From assembly GCA_963693305.1 (NCBI GenBank), contig OY855912.1, positions 1,205,001 through 1,269,000 of the forward strand: a DNA stretch of 64,000 bases, written 5' to 3'. Below the pieces are notes generated by a model, which did no database searches, had not been told where the DNA came from, and was given only the letters and a program-made list of their open reading frames with translations. Every line of letters begins with the position of its first letter. Position 1 is the first letter of the stretch. Position numbers and translations under genes: made by a program. Positions 24,001 to 36,000 of this stretch are shown piece by piece. This DNA comes from Meandrina meandrites. Taxonomy: Eukaryota > Cnidaria > Anthozoa > Scleractinia > Meandrinidae.

Positions 24001-27000
24001 AGTGAATTAAGGGAGATTCTTCGTCTAGACAATGCAACTTGTCATACCTTGTACCCTTGAAACTACAAGGGATGTTTGTTTGCAACTGAAAAGAAGGTTT
24101 TTCTGTATGTTTTTTTGTAACTTCAAAATATAATTTATTGAAAACCTCAATCACAATTTGCAAAAATTTGATCGCCACAAAGTTCCAAGACACAAGGTAA
24201 CTTCCGGTGACGCTAAACCACATATCTTGTTACTCTTCTGCCGGATCTGCTGCGTCCAGCTTCAAAGCGTGTCGGTTGGTCATCATCGTCTTCGTGGTTG
24301 CTGTCATCAGTGTCCGTGTCACTGCTCTCCGAATCATCTTCGTTCGTGAGCCAAGTTTTTCAGGCGTTGCTCTTCGGTTTTTCTAAGGATGTATATCTCA
24401 CCATCCTGATCAAGTTTTGCAATGTCTAGAATACACTGAGGTGGGTTCTTGTTATCCTCATTACCGACAGTGTAAATGAGTGGATCTTCCTCTGACGGCT
24501 CCAACCAGTTTAGATGCATTGTGCGCTCAAGGATACCATCATTGCTGCGATAAAGGTCCTCGGGGAGAATTGCCAGGAAAAAAGGCTCCAAATATCGTTT
24601 CCAGTTGTGCTTTAGAGCAACCACATCTCCCTTTGAAAAAAGTACAGGGCGAGTTTCAACTGGCGGTCTCTCTGGTTGCCCTTCGTCCAAGGCTTGAAGT
24701 TCCTCGAGCATGTCAGTCATTAATCAGTCAATAATTCCGGTATCCAATACCATGAAATACTGTATGAAATCAACCGTAAATTCTCACAATATCAATATCA
24801 CTGTAAATGCGCAATTCGTTATTCGTTGTTATCTAGGACAGCCTGATCCCTGATTCCATGAAAAACACCGCTGATCCCGATCCCACGGCTGTGATCCCAG
24901 ATCCCGGGCTGTGATCCCTGATCCCACCCCTTTGCAGGCCTTTGATCCCTGATCCCATATACCTCGTTACGACCCTGCAAATTCTTAGTGGTCCAACAGG
25001 CAATATAAATGGAACAGAAATAAGGCCCCTTTTAGCTGGCGACAGTACTTAACGAACTGGCTAGTGAAACCCTACCCGGACAGAGGACGCCTGACTCAGG
25101 AGCAGAGAAAGTTTAAAACCTAAAGTTCGGTGCGCTACGATCTGTAGTGGAACGAGCATTTGGCATGTTGAAGTTCGTTGGAGAATTCCGTTGAAAAAGG
25201 TTGGACAAAAAACGAGCATCCTAAAAAAGACTATGATTGCTACGTGAGTTTTGCACAACAATTGTATGTATCGTTTCAATAACAGAAGATAAACGATTAG
25301 ATAAAGACAATTATTTTGATGCTAAATCTTTAAAAATGTCAACTATGGCGTTTGTTTGTTCCATTTGCCTGCTCTGGGCGTCACGGAACATTTCAGCTGA
25401 TCGTTCAAATTTTGCGTTGTCCTGTTCCATACTCTTTTCACACATTTCAATAAAAGAACTCTGCATGCCAGTCTGGAGTCGTACTTCCTCGCCTTTCTTT
25501 ATTCAGGATGTTGAAATAGGGGAAGCCTTCTTTAATTTTCTGAATTCCATCTTCTCCAGTCGAGCGAGATCACTGCTTGAACTGCTTGAACTCGTACTCT
25601 AGATTCTGCTGCCGTTTCTTCACCTGCTGTAGCATTCTCTGGTTTTCTGGACACCTTTCTTTATACGAAGAATAGATATCGTTCCAGATTTTTATTTTTT
25701 TCTTTGTGAAACTCCCCACAGCTTACTGAATTGGGGGGCCCACGCTTCAAGAAGTTCGTGCGTTTCTTTCTCAGTCCTGTCAGCCGGACTTAACGCGAGG
25801 TTCAGTTTTTCGCTTTGTGTTTGCCGTAGCAAGTACTTCGACTTCACTTGCAACTGAAGACTGAGGCGATGGCATGCTTCTTGCCAGTAGAATTGGTGAT
25901 CATCGAGAAATGTTTATCAGTACGCCGCGATAAAATCATTTTAAGTCAGCTTCGTTAGGGGGCTAAAACAAGCCTTAAGCTTGACTTATCTTATAAACAT
26001 CTCAAAAGTTAAAGGGCAACTCTTGGCTAGAAAACTTTATTTTAGTAAAAGCTTCCGAATGTTTCCAAAATTACACAGGAAGAAAAAAATTTGAATTCAG
26101 AAGCTTTTTCACCGGTTAATTTTAACGTAAAACTTCGTATTTTACCGCTTTTGACATTTCGCAATGGATGCTTCGATTATGATCACGAGATGTGATACGT
26201 CACAGGTGTGGAACCGCAACAAGTCATGAACATGGCTGACTCAAATTCTTGCAGTGAGAGCTCAACTTCTGCTAGCAACTCCACTGATTTTTAGAGAGCT
26301 AATAGAGGGGGATATGTCAAGGGATGATTAAGAACCTTCTATGGTACTAACTATTTCAACCCTGGCGTTTTGAGCCTCCAGGGAAAACAGCGAGACAGAG
26401 AAAGGGAGTAAAATATCGAACCTCCTCACCGCCGACGGCGACGAATGGTGAGTGAATTGAAGTCCTAAATGTACAGTTTCTTTCTCTATTACCTCGGCCA
26501 GTTGTTTGTGAGCTAAGTCAAACCTGAAAAGCCTTGTTATTATTTGCATATACACGAGAAGCTTAATTAAACATGCTTTTATACAACCAAACTGTTTGCT
26601 GCATTTTGTTGTTTATATTCGGTCTTCAAATATTTTTGCTCATGTTTATCACAATAGGTTTTGAGCTTCAGCCTAATGTACACTATCTATCTTGTGCGTT
26701 TGAAAGCTTGCAAATACAGAAACGCAAGATGGTATTGCATTTTAAGTAAACATAGAAAAGAAAGAAAAGAAAAGAAAAAAAAATCCATCAATAAATAAAT
26801 GAATAATAATAATAATAATTACATTGATAGTAGGATGATAAAGAAAAATTATAGAATAATTAACTTAATCGCGATCATTGTTTTCTTTTCTGGAATGCTT
26901 CAAAAGTGAAGTATCCTAATTTCTTACAAATGAAAGAGTCTATGTTATTAAAAAGAAATACTTCTGTATCAGAGTTATTTAAGGTACTAAAGTTGGGATA

Positions 27001-30000
27001 TCTCAAACTTACATCGTCGAAGAACTTTTTTCGTATATCTTGATATAAGTTACAGGAAAAGAGGAAGTGAGATTCATTTTCTACCTCATTACATGAACAG
27101 AATTTACATATTCTTAGGTGTTCAGGAACTTTTGGTATACAATGTCTCCCAGTTTCAATTCTTAAATCATGATAACCTGACCTTAATTTTGCTACTAACT
27201 GTCTATGTTGCATATTTTTAATTAATTCTAATTGATGAGAGCTGCTTCGGTCAGTTTTGAAGGAAGAATAGAATTGTAGTTTCCTGTTAGATTTTATCAT
27301 GTCAAATTGATGCATTTGTAAGCTATTGATAATATTTTGTTTTATTTTGGGTAAGTTAGTTTTTAATTTCTCAGCACTGTAGTTTACAGGTGCATTTATG
27401 TTTTGTTCTTCTACGTGATAAATACTACCATATAATTTAAGAATTTCATTAACTGAAAGCATAAACGAGGTCTTTTTATTTTGTGCTAACTGAGTTGACA
27501 TTTGGAGACATTGTTTAGACTATAATGCTTGAAATTCTGCGGCAGATTTTATCTAGAACATACTCAGGCTTGCAGTTAAATGTGTGTAGCTGGCGTTAAC
27601 GTTGAATAGATGAATATACGATTCGTTTGGAATTCATGATCATTGTTTTTAATAGCACGTAAAAACTGTAACGAAAATGATAAAAAATACACTCAATGAA
27701 GCGAAACAATAAAGGGATCGTTCGACAAAACTAAAACAAGGTTTACACAATAGATAGGAACTCTGCGTGAGCTAAATATTCATACAAACATTACAATCTT
27801 CAATGGATAGTACCTCACACGAAATTCGTATATCACAATAATAATCAACGAAGAAAAGACTAATTTAAAAAACTAAACGAATTATCAACGTAGAATCATA
27901 CCTCTTTTCCCCTTTTGCGCGAAAACAGAACCTTTCTCGTTGTGACTATTTGGAGGCACACGTTAGACTACGTTACGCAATAAACTTATAGTGAACGCCC
28001 CCAAAGCTACTGCGCATGTTCGTTTCCGTCACGCAACAGATCGATATAATAAACGTAACATGGCTCCCCTAAATTGGCAACAATTTATAAAACGAATCAA
28101 AAATCTAATCAGTCATTCATTATTCATTACTTAGTGTCTTTCTCTGCTAGTACATAAGCTCAAAGAGCATTATTGTCTCTTTAACGTTGTGGCTCCTTGG
28201 TGGGGATTCCCTGGTCTGCAACTCGATCGCTGGGTAATAACAGGATTACTTTCTGAACAGGCCTTTCGAGATGGACAACAGGTTTCGTGGGTCTGCCTGA
28301 GTCATCTAGGGAATCTGTAGCAATTACAACTCTTACTTTCCTGATCAGGCCATCGTCATTGGGATAGGTTTCATCCACACGACCGAGCTTCCAGCGGTTC
28401 CTTGGCAAACTTTCATCCTTCACGATTACGATGTCATCCACCTGTAAATTTCTTCTTGTTGGAACCCATTTTTTTCTTGGCTGCAGCGACTGCAAGAACT
28501 CCTTCTTCCAACGATTCCAAAATTCGTTGGCCAGGTACTGGACGCGGCGCCATCGTTTGCTCAGGTAAAGATCTGCACGTTGGAAGTCACCAGGAGGAGG
28601 CATGACGACTTTTGACTTCATCGTTAATAGATGGTTAGGAGTGAGCGGCTCGGGACACTGTGAGGAATTTATGGTATCTACCGTGAGTGGTCTGCAATTA
28701 ACGATTGCTTCAGCTTCAACCATGAAGGTTCTCAAGGACTCGTCATCAAGCTGGGTTCCATGGCGCTCTAGTATGGATGCTAAGACGTTTCTTACGTTCC
28801 CACACTCCTCCCATGTAGCTAGCATGTGACACGTTCACCTTGAACTCTACCCAGTCACAGTTGCTTGTAAGGAGCTCCTTCCTTATCCTTTCATTGTTTA
28901 GCTCAGAGACGGCTTGCTGCAATTCGTTCATTGCGCCGATAAAATTCGAACCTTGATCTGATCGTAGTTGGCGTACTGGACCACGACGACCAACAAATCG
29001 ACGGTAAGCATTTAGGAAGGAATCTGTGGTCAGGGTATTCGAGACTTCAAGATGGATAGCTCTGGAAGACAGACACGTGAAGAGGACTCCATAGCGTTTT
29101 AATTCTCTGCGACCATCTTTGACATACCACGGACCGAAGTAATCTACTGCAGAGAATGTGAACGGAGGAGCGGGTTCGAGGCGGTCTTCTGGCAGATCTG
29201 CCATCTTCTGCTCTTGGGGAATTCCTCTTAATTTCCGGCACTTTACGCATTTTGCGACGTGGTTAGACACAGCTGTTCCTCCACCAATCACCCAGTATCC
29301 GGCTGACCTTATTTCGTTATGGGTTATCCCGCGACCTTGATGCTCGACTAACTGGTGGTGATGGCAGATGATTAGCTCAGTTACGTGTCCTTTTCTGGGA
29401 AGGACGATGGGATGTTTCGCACCATATGACAGGCTTGAACGTTTAATTCGCCCACCCACTTTTATTATGCCGTTTGCATCGAGAAATGGATCCAGTTGAT
29501 AGAGAGAACTTGCCTTTTTCATAGCCTTGTTTTCATGGGTTACGGTTCCCTCACCACTTGTTTGCTCTCGGACATTCGACTCCTTCAGACGACGTACTTC
29601 TTCGGGAAAGGCCGCCTTCTGAACCATCTTGATGATCGCGTTCTCGGCATTCTGCAATTCCTCGATATTGACAGGGATGTACTTGCTTGGCCTTGAGTCG
29701 TTTAGATCTCGTTTAACTTCCTTATCCCAGGGGTTTGGACCTCGGAACTTCTCTTGGAGGCGAAGGCAAACTGCAACAGCCTTCTTGGCACGGTGCCAAC
29801 TGGAGAAGTATTCCAGGCGTTCCAGGAAAGACGATGGTTCCTGAACCTGTGTCGCTAGAGTGGATACCCTTTTAACTTCGGGGTCTTCAAGGGAAATTGC
29901 AGTAGTAACATCAGTGAGATTCCAATCTTCTGAAGGCTTCCAGAGTATGTCTGGGCCGTTCCACCACATGCGATTGTCGATTAATTCTTGCACACTGGAG

Positions 30001-33000
30001 CCACGAGAGGCGACATCGGCAGGGTTTTCTTTCGTTCCTATGTAGTGCCACTGGTCCGGCGATGTCTTGTCGCGAATCTCCTGAACTCGATTTCCCACGA
30101 AGACGTGAAATCTTCTTGCATCGTTGTTTATGTACCCCAGGACCGTCTTGCTATCTGTCCAGTACGTTTCCTTCACTTCTTCATACTCTAGCTCCTTACG
30201 TAAGACGCAACCTATCTTGGAGGCGACAACTGCTGCGGTTAGCTCGAGTCTTGGTATAGTGACGGGTTTCAGTGGGGTCACACGCGATTTACCCATTACC
30301 AGCGAGCAATGGATACGATCGTTATCATCTGTCAGGCGAAGGTATGAACACTGTCCATATCCATTCTGACTGGCGTCAGAAAAATGATGGAGTTCCACTT
30401 TCTTAATTTCTCCAAATTCGTTCGGTTTATGGCATCTCGGCACCTTCAACTTCTCTAAAGCGGGAAGTTCGGCGCGCCATCTCTCCCACCTTGGTCTGAT
30501 ATCTTCAGGCACTTCGTCGTCCCAGCCAACTCCATCACGGCAAAGTTCTTGAAGAATTCTCTTTCCTTGCAAAATAACAGGGGCCACCAGACCGAGTGGG
30601 TCGTAGATAGAACTAACGGTTGACAGAATTCCTCTTCTGGAGAGTGGCTTGTCCTTCAGTTCAATCCGGAATTGAAGTGTGTCGGATTCTGTACACCAGT
30701 GAACACCTAGTGCACGTTCTATTTCTGGGTCGTTGCTTACGAGGCTGAGATCCTTCTTGTCGGTGGCTCGGTCTTCAGGAGGGACGGAATTGAGAACTTC
30801 TCTGCTGTTCGAGACGAATTTGTGAAGGCGAAAGCCTCCCTTCTGGCACAGTGACTTGGTGCTACTGATAAGACTCTTTGCTTGATCAACCAATGCGACT
30901 GATTTCAACCCGTCGTCGACGTAGAAATCCTTTCTTACGAAATCGGCTGCTTCTTTTCCGCAGACGCCTTCATATTGGTTCGCAGTGGTCTTAAGCGCAA
31001 AGTTAGCGCATCCAGGAGAGGAGGTTGCACCAAAAAGGTGAACAGTCATTCGGTACTCGACTGGATCGCTATCAAAGTTCTCATCATCCCACCACAAGAA
31101 TCGGAGGTAGTCGCGATGAATGCCGTCAACCTTTACTTGATGAAACATGGCTTGGATGTCACACATGAAGGCTATTCGTTCCCTTCGGAATCGACACAAC
31201 ACCCCAGTGAGATTGTTGGTGAGGTCCGGACCTTGTAGAAGCTGCTGATTGAGGGAGAAGCCGTGATGTGAAACGCTGCAGTCGAATACAACTCTAATTT
31301 TCCCTGGTTTCTTCTTATGGTATACTCCATGATGAGGAATATACCATACGCGCTTGTTTTTGTCTGAGACTTCTTCCTTAGGAACTTTCTCTGCGAACCC
31401 GTTCTTAATATTCTCTTGCATGAAGTCGACGTAGTCCTTTCGATATTGAGTATCACTCTTCAACCTTTGCTTCAATTTCATGAGGCGGCTTAAAGCCAGT
31501 TCCTTGTTATTGGGCAGCTCAACGTTGTTGTTCTTCAGAGGGAGGGGCATCTCATAGTGGCCGTCGTCTCTTTGATGGATGCCTTCTTGTGCTATGGTTA
31601 GAAACGTTCTGTCCTCAAAGGAAAGGGATTTCTCTTCGGTCGCACGTTCGTTGAAGTCGAGTGTGAACATCTTGGATATTTGCAGTGGACTTAGAACTTC
31701 CTTTACTTGTGTTTTCAGGGCGAAGTGACACACTTTCTTAATTGACGTTGCTTGAATCTCTTTCTGGACTTCATAGGTGACAATACGGTTGCAGAATACA
31801 TCACTTTTGACGTCGGCGGTGCTGTTATCCTGACCTTGGGGATCAGTTTCGCCAATAATTCCCCATCTGAGGGCGGTCCTTTTGGCGTAGGGATCGTCGT
31901 CGTTTCCTAGGATCACCTCGTGTGGTTTAATCGCTCGGGGACAGTTGGCTCCTATCAGCAGGCCTATTTCGGCTCCGGTATCAAGAGGCATCAGATGACC
32001 GGTGATACTTTCAAGGTGAGGCCACTTGAGGGCTGTATCGCGTCTCGGGATTTGACTACGTCTAGCAGGAATCACATCTCTGGTGTACGCTTTTGGAAGA
32101 ATAATTTCAGACGTTTCATTGACACCACGGACCGTGAGACCAGTTACTCTTTTACTTGTGATGGTCTTCTGACCGAGTACAGTTGAAAGTTCTAATTGAA
32201 CGTCAGGGCCGTCCACGCCAATAGCGTTAAGCGTTGACTCCTTCACGAAACACGCGTCGGACTGTTCGTCTAGTAGAGCATACACCTTGACCTTGCTGTC
32301 AGTGTTGTCTTGATGGTGCAGCCAGACCGGGACGATGAGTGAATGGGAGGTACCGTGATAGAGGGCTTTCGTGCTACAAACCTCAATGCAATGAGAAACA
32401 TGTGTATCTTGGTTTGGACCGGTGGAGACTGTGGTGTCTTGGTTAGGGGGCTCTGGTTTTTGCGGGGGTTTCCATGTCTCGTCATGTAGACAGGTAGGGT
32501 GGGGTCCGTTACAGGTCTTGCAGGCCTTCTTTCCACGGCAATCCTTGTTTACATGACCCCATTTAAGGCAACCCCAGCACAGGCGTTTAGCTTGTACGAA
32601 ATTTCTTCTTTCGGCTAAAGGCAAATGTATGAACTTATCACAGGCATCCATATCGTGGGTGGCCTTGCAGTAGAGGCAGACTGTCCGTTTTGCCTTGTTC
32701 TCCTCTCTGCCTCTCACGTTTCCTTCCTTGACTTCATTTCCGCCCGTTGCGAAGCTATTAACGCCACTGTCCTTGTTCCTTGGAAACTTGCCACCTGATC
32801 TCCACTTGTCCCCAGTTCCCTTTGAGTCCTCCTCTCTGGTTGTCTGTAGAGATGTAATAGGATTGCATGCGATCCTTGCTTCCGTTTTCAGAAATCGGCA
32901 GAACTCTTCGAAGGGCGGGTATTTAGCCTCTCTTGCGTTTCCTTCGGGTACGCCCAAATCTTCTCTGCTCTGATCTTCTTCTCGTTCTTCTCCAATCCGC

Positions 33001-36000
33001 TTGTCTACTATGCGACTCCATCTTGAAACTAGGTGGTTCGGAAGCTTTCTAAGCATCTTTTGGTTTTCTTCTGGATCGTTTAGTACCTCCAAGTACTTTA
33101 TGGAGTGCATCGCAGTGTAACAATGTTGGAGAAAGTCTGAGAACCTTCTGAGACCTGGGCCATCTTTCGGGAGAATCCTTGGCCATTCGCTGATCTTCCT
33201 ACGATAAGCATTTGATACCAGAAAGGGATCTCCAAATCGACTCGCGAGGGTTTTCTTGGCTTCGAAGTAGGCCTCTTTGGTGTCTAAGGGAAGAAGTCCG
33301 CTGACTGCTTCTTTGGCTTCGTTCGCTGTAAACTTGCTGAGATAATACAGCCTTTCGGAGGGATCTTTCGTTTTTCGTTCGATAAAGGTCTCAAAGGATT
33401 TGATCCACATTGGGTAATGAAGGAGATCACCTTTGAACACTTCAGGTTCCGGGCGAGGTAGTGAGTCCCTGTCCTGTCGTTGAGTGAGTACATCAGCTAG
33501 TTTCGTAATGACATTCTCATCACCAGTCGCTTTCGGTGGATTGACGCTTCTCGTTGGCGAATCTGAGTGGTTAAAGGCTAACGGTGTTGTTGTCGTGGGC
33601 TTCACGGTAAAAGGAGGGGCCACTGGAGGTCGCAACTTGGCAGGAGGCTTCTGTGAGTCGGTAGCTACTCGCGGCGTCGAAGAAAATGTCACGTTAGTCT
33701 GGGCGTTAATTTCCGAAGATACAGTAGTGACTACGTTCTCTAAATTAGTGACTGCTTCGGCGGAGGAGTTGCCGTCAATAACGGTGTTCAATTGTGACTG
33801 CAAATATTCGTTTATTCGGCCATAGGGATCTTCATCTTCTTCTGGGAGATCGCCTTCGTAATCTTCCTCTTCAACCCTGGCGACCGCTTCGATTTCAGCA
33901 GTAGTAGCCGCTAGCTCCTTAATCATCTGTAATTTCTTGACATTACTTTCTCGGCGACTTTTTTCGCTTTCGATATCGTGAAATTTCAGCTCAGCGCCAA
34001 GTCTTGCGGCCTTAGCCAACATCTCTGCTTTTCCAAGGAGGGAAGAACTCGAGTAGTGCGACGATTTTCGCGATTTGCGGGAATTCCTACTCCGATCGGA
34101 GCGCTTTGAGAAAACCGACTCGCGTTCTTCACGCAGCTCACGCTTCTCATATTGCAGTTGGGAAATTCGCTCGTTTACACTTCTGCAGATTTCTTCTGTT
34201 TCCCTTCGATACGTCTCGTTGTTTTCCGTCGCGTTAGTTTTGGATTCTTCGGAGTCCAATACATCGATTAACTTGCGGTAAACATTCGTAAGATCGTCCA
34301 TTCTCGCTTCTAATTTATATCGTTCACGTTGCAGAGGCGTTATGTCTGTGGAGAATGCGAGTGCGCCCTTTGTCGTTCCTATTTGTCTTTTCCATGACTC
34401 TAAAGCTGAATCTACGTTCCCTTGTAACAGTTCAATTTGATACGCAAGTCCCTTTTCGGTTGCAACTCTTTCACGGGAGGAAGACCGAACGTTTTCAGCG
34501 TTTTCTTCAGGTCGTTCTGTTCCGTCGCTCATGATCGATTTTCGTCCTCGCACGACGGGAGAGTTTTTACTGTAGCTAGCGTTAACGTTGAATAGATACC
34601 ATATAATTTAAGAATTTCATTAACTGATAGCATAAACGAGGTCTTTTTATTTTGTGCTAACTGAGTTGACATTTGGAGACATTGTTTAGACTATAATGCT
34701 TGAAATTCTGCGGCAGATTTTATCTAGAACATACTCAGGCTTGCAGTTAAATGTGTGTAGCTGGCGTTAACGTTGAATAGATGAATATACGATTCGTTTG
34801 GAATTCATGATCATTGTTTTTAATAGCACGTAAAAACTGTAACGAAAATGATAAAAAATACACTCAATGAAGCGAAACAATAAAGGGATCGTTCGACAAA
34901 ACTAAAACAAGGTTTACACAATAGATAGGAACTCTGCGTGAGCTAAATATTCATACAAACATTACAATCTTCAATGGATAGTACCTCACACGAAATTCGT
35001 ATATCACAATAATAATCAACGAAGAAAAGACTAATTTAAAAAACTAAACGAATTATCAACGTAGAATCATACCTCTTTTCCCCTTTTGCGCGAAAACAGA
35101 ACCTTTCTCGTTGTGACTATTTGGAGGCACACGTTAGACTACGTTACGCAATAAACTTATAGTGAACGCCCCCAAAGCTACTGCGCATGTTCGTTTCCGT
35201 CACGCAACAGATCGATATAATAAACGTAACAATGTGAACAAAACTCTGCTGGGTCTCTTCACTTCTTTTGTTGGGAGAAGGGAGTTTGCACTTTCTGTAG
35301 TTGAAACAACTTGCCTCGAGGAAACTTTCTTCAAGGTTGTTCGTGCTTGTATGCGTAAAACTGTAGAATGATTTTGTAAACTGATTACTGCCACCGGGAC
35401 TATTACACGACCCTGTAGTGCGTGATTTTATATTTATCGGTATAATTAAGTTGTCTTATCTTTTTGCGAAAAGCACCCCCACGAAAATCGAAAATTGTGC
35501 TGTGTTAACAAAATTTGACTGGAACAAATTGCTTGATCTGTGTAGCGGTGTAGGGTTTCAAGTACGGAATAGGTTAATAGTGTAGTGTGTCAAATTTATA
35601 TAGTTGCGGTTACACATCGTCCTTTTAACATGGCAAAAGGGATTTTTACCTCGGGAAACTCACAAATAGAGAGGACGCTTTTTTGGTAAATATCATAAAA
35701 ATATGTTCTCTGTCATTTTGTTTTTCCGCGTGCTTTGTAATTTTGTTTTCCCGGGTGTTTTGTCATTTTCATGGCCTGTTCGCCATTTTTATTTCCCGCT
35801 TATGAAAAAAAAAAGACTAAAAATTATCTCTCCCCAAGGTAAATTTATGGCGGTGTGAAAAAGAACAAAAGAATCGCCCATGAAAGTTACTGAGGCAAAT
35901 AGGTAGGTTTTCCAAGTACCCCAAGATAAAATGACCAATCGCGAGGCAAACCTCAAAGATAAGCAAATAAAATAAACAGAGAAATTTGAAATTAAATATG

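Larger units (their letters stand above)
22858..24976. mobile_element. 2.1-kb TIR element with perfect 8-bp target duplication
   Basis: The ends AGGGTCGTAACGAGGTATAT and ATATACCTCGTTACGACCCT are exact inverted repeats flanked by GCAAATTC on both sides (22850-22857, 24977-24984). An 8-bp duplication fits hAT and a few other superfamilies. Subterminal regions are rich in CTGATCCC-type motifs. It carries one 128-aa open frame (24334-24720) and a 41-bp-arm hairpin. It is inserted beside the remains of a Harbinger transposase. Confidence 0.85.
27585..35231 (-). mobile_element. BEL/Pao LTR retrotransposon, nearly intact
   Basis: Minus-strand element of 7.65 kb: 5' LTR 35231-34756, an anomalous 159-bp piece of flank plus a 26-bp LTR fragment (34755-34571), gag-pol 34553 to about 28181, and 3' LTR 28060-27585. 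The near identity of the LTRs points to recent insertion. The gag-pol frame has a single break near 28800. It lies inside a LINE, which itself lies in the large insertion within the Penelope-like element. Confidence 0.9.

Noticed and set aside
31920..33825. Plus-strand frames of 60-113 codons across 28.7-34.5 kb
   Set aside because: Antisense shadows of the BEL/Pao gag-pol frame.
35200..35394. 65-codon minus-strand frame at the BEL/Pao right border
   Set aside because: Part of it lies in the LTR; the rest may be old LINE sequence, but no motif supports a gene.
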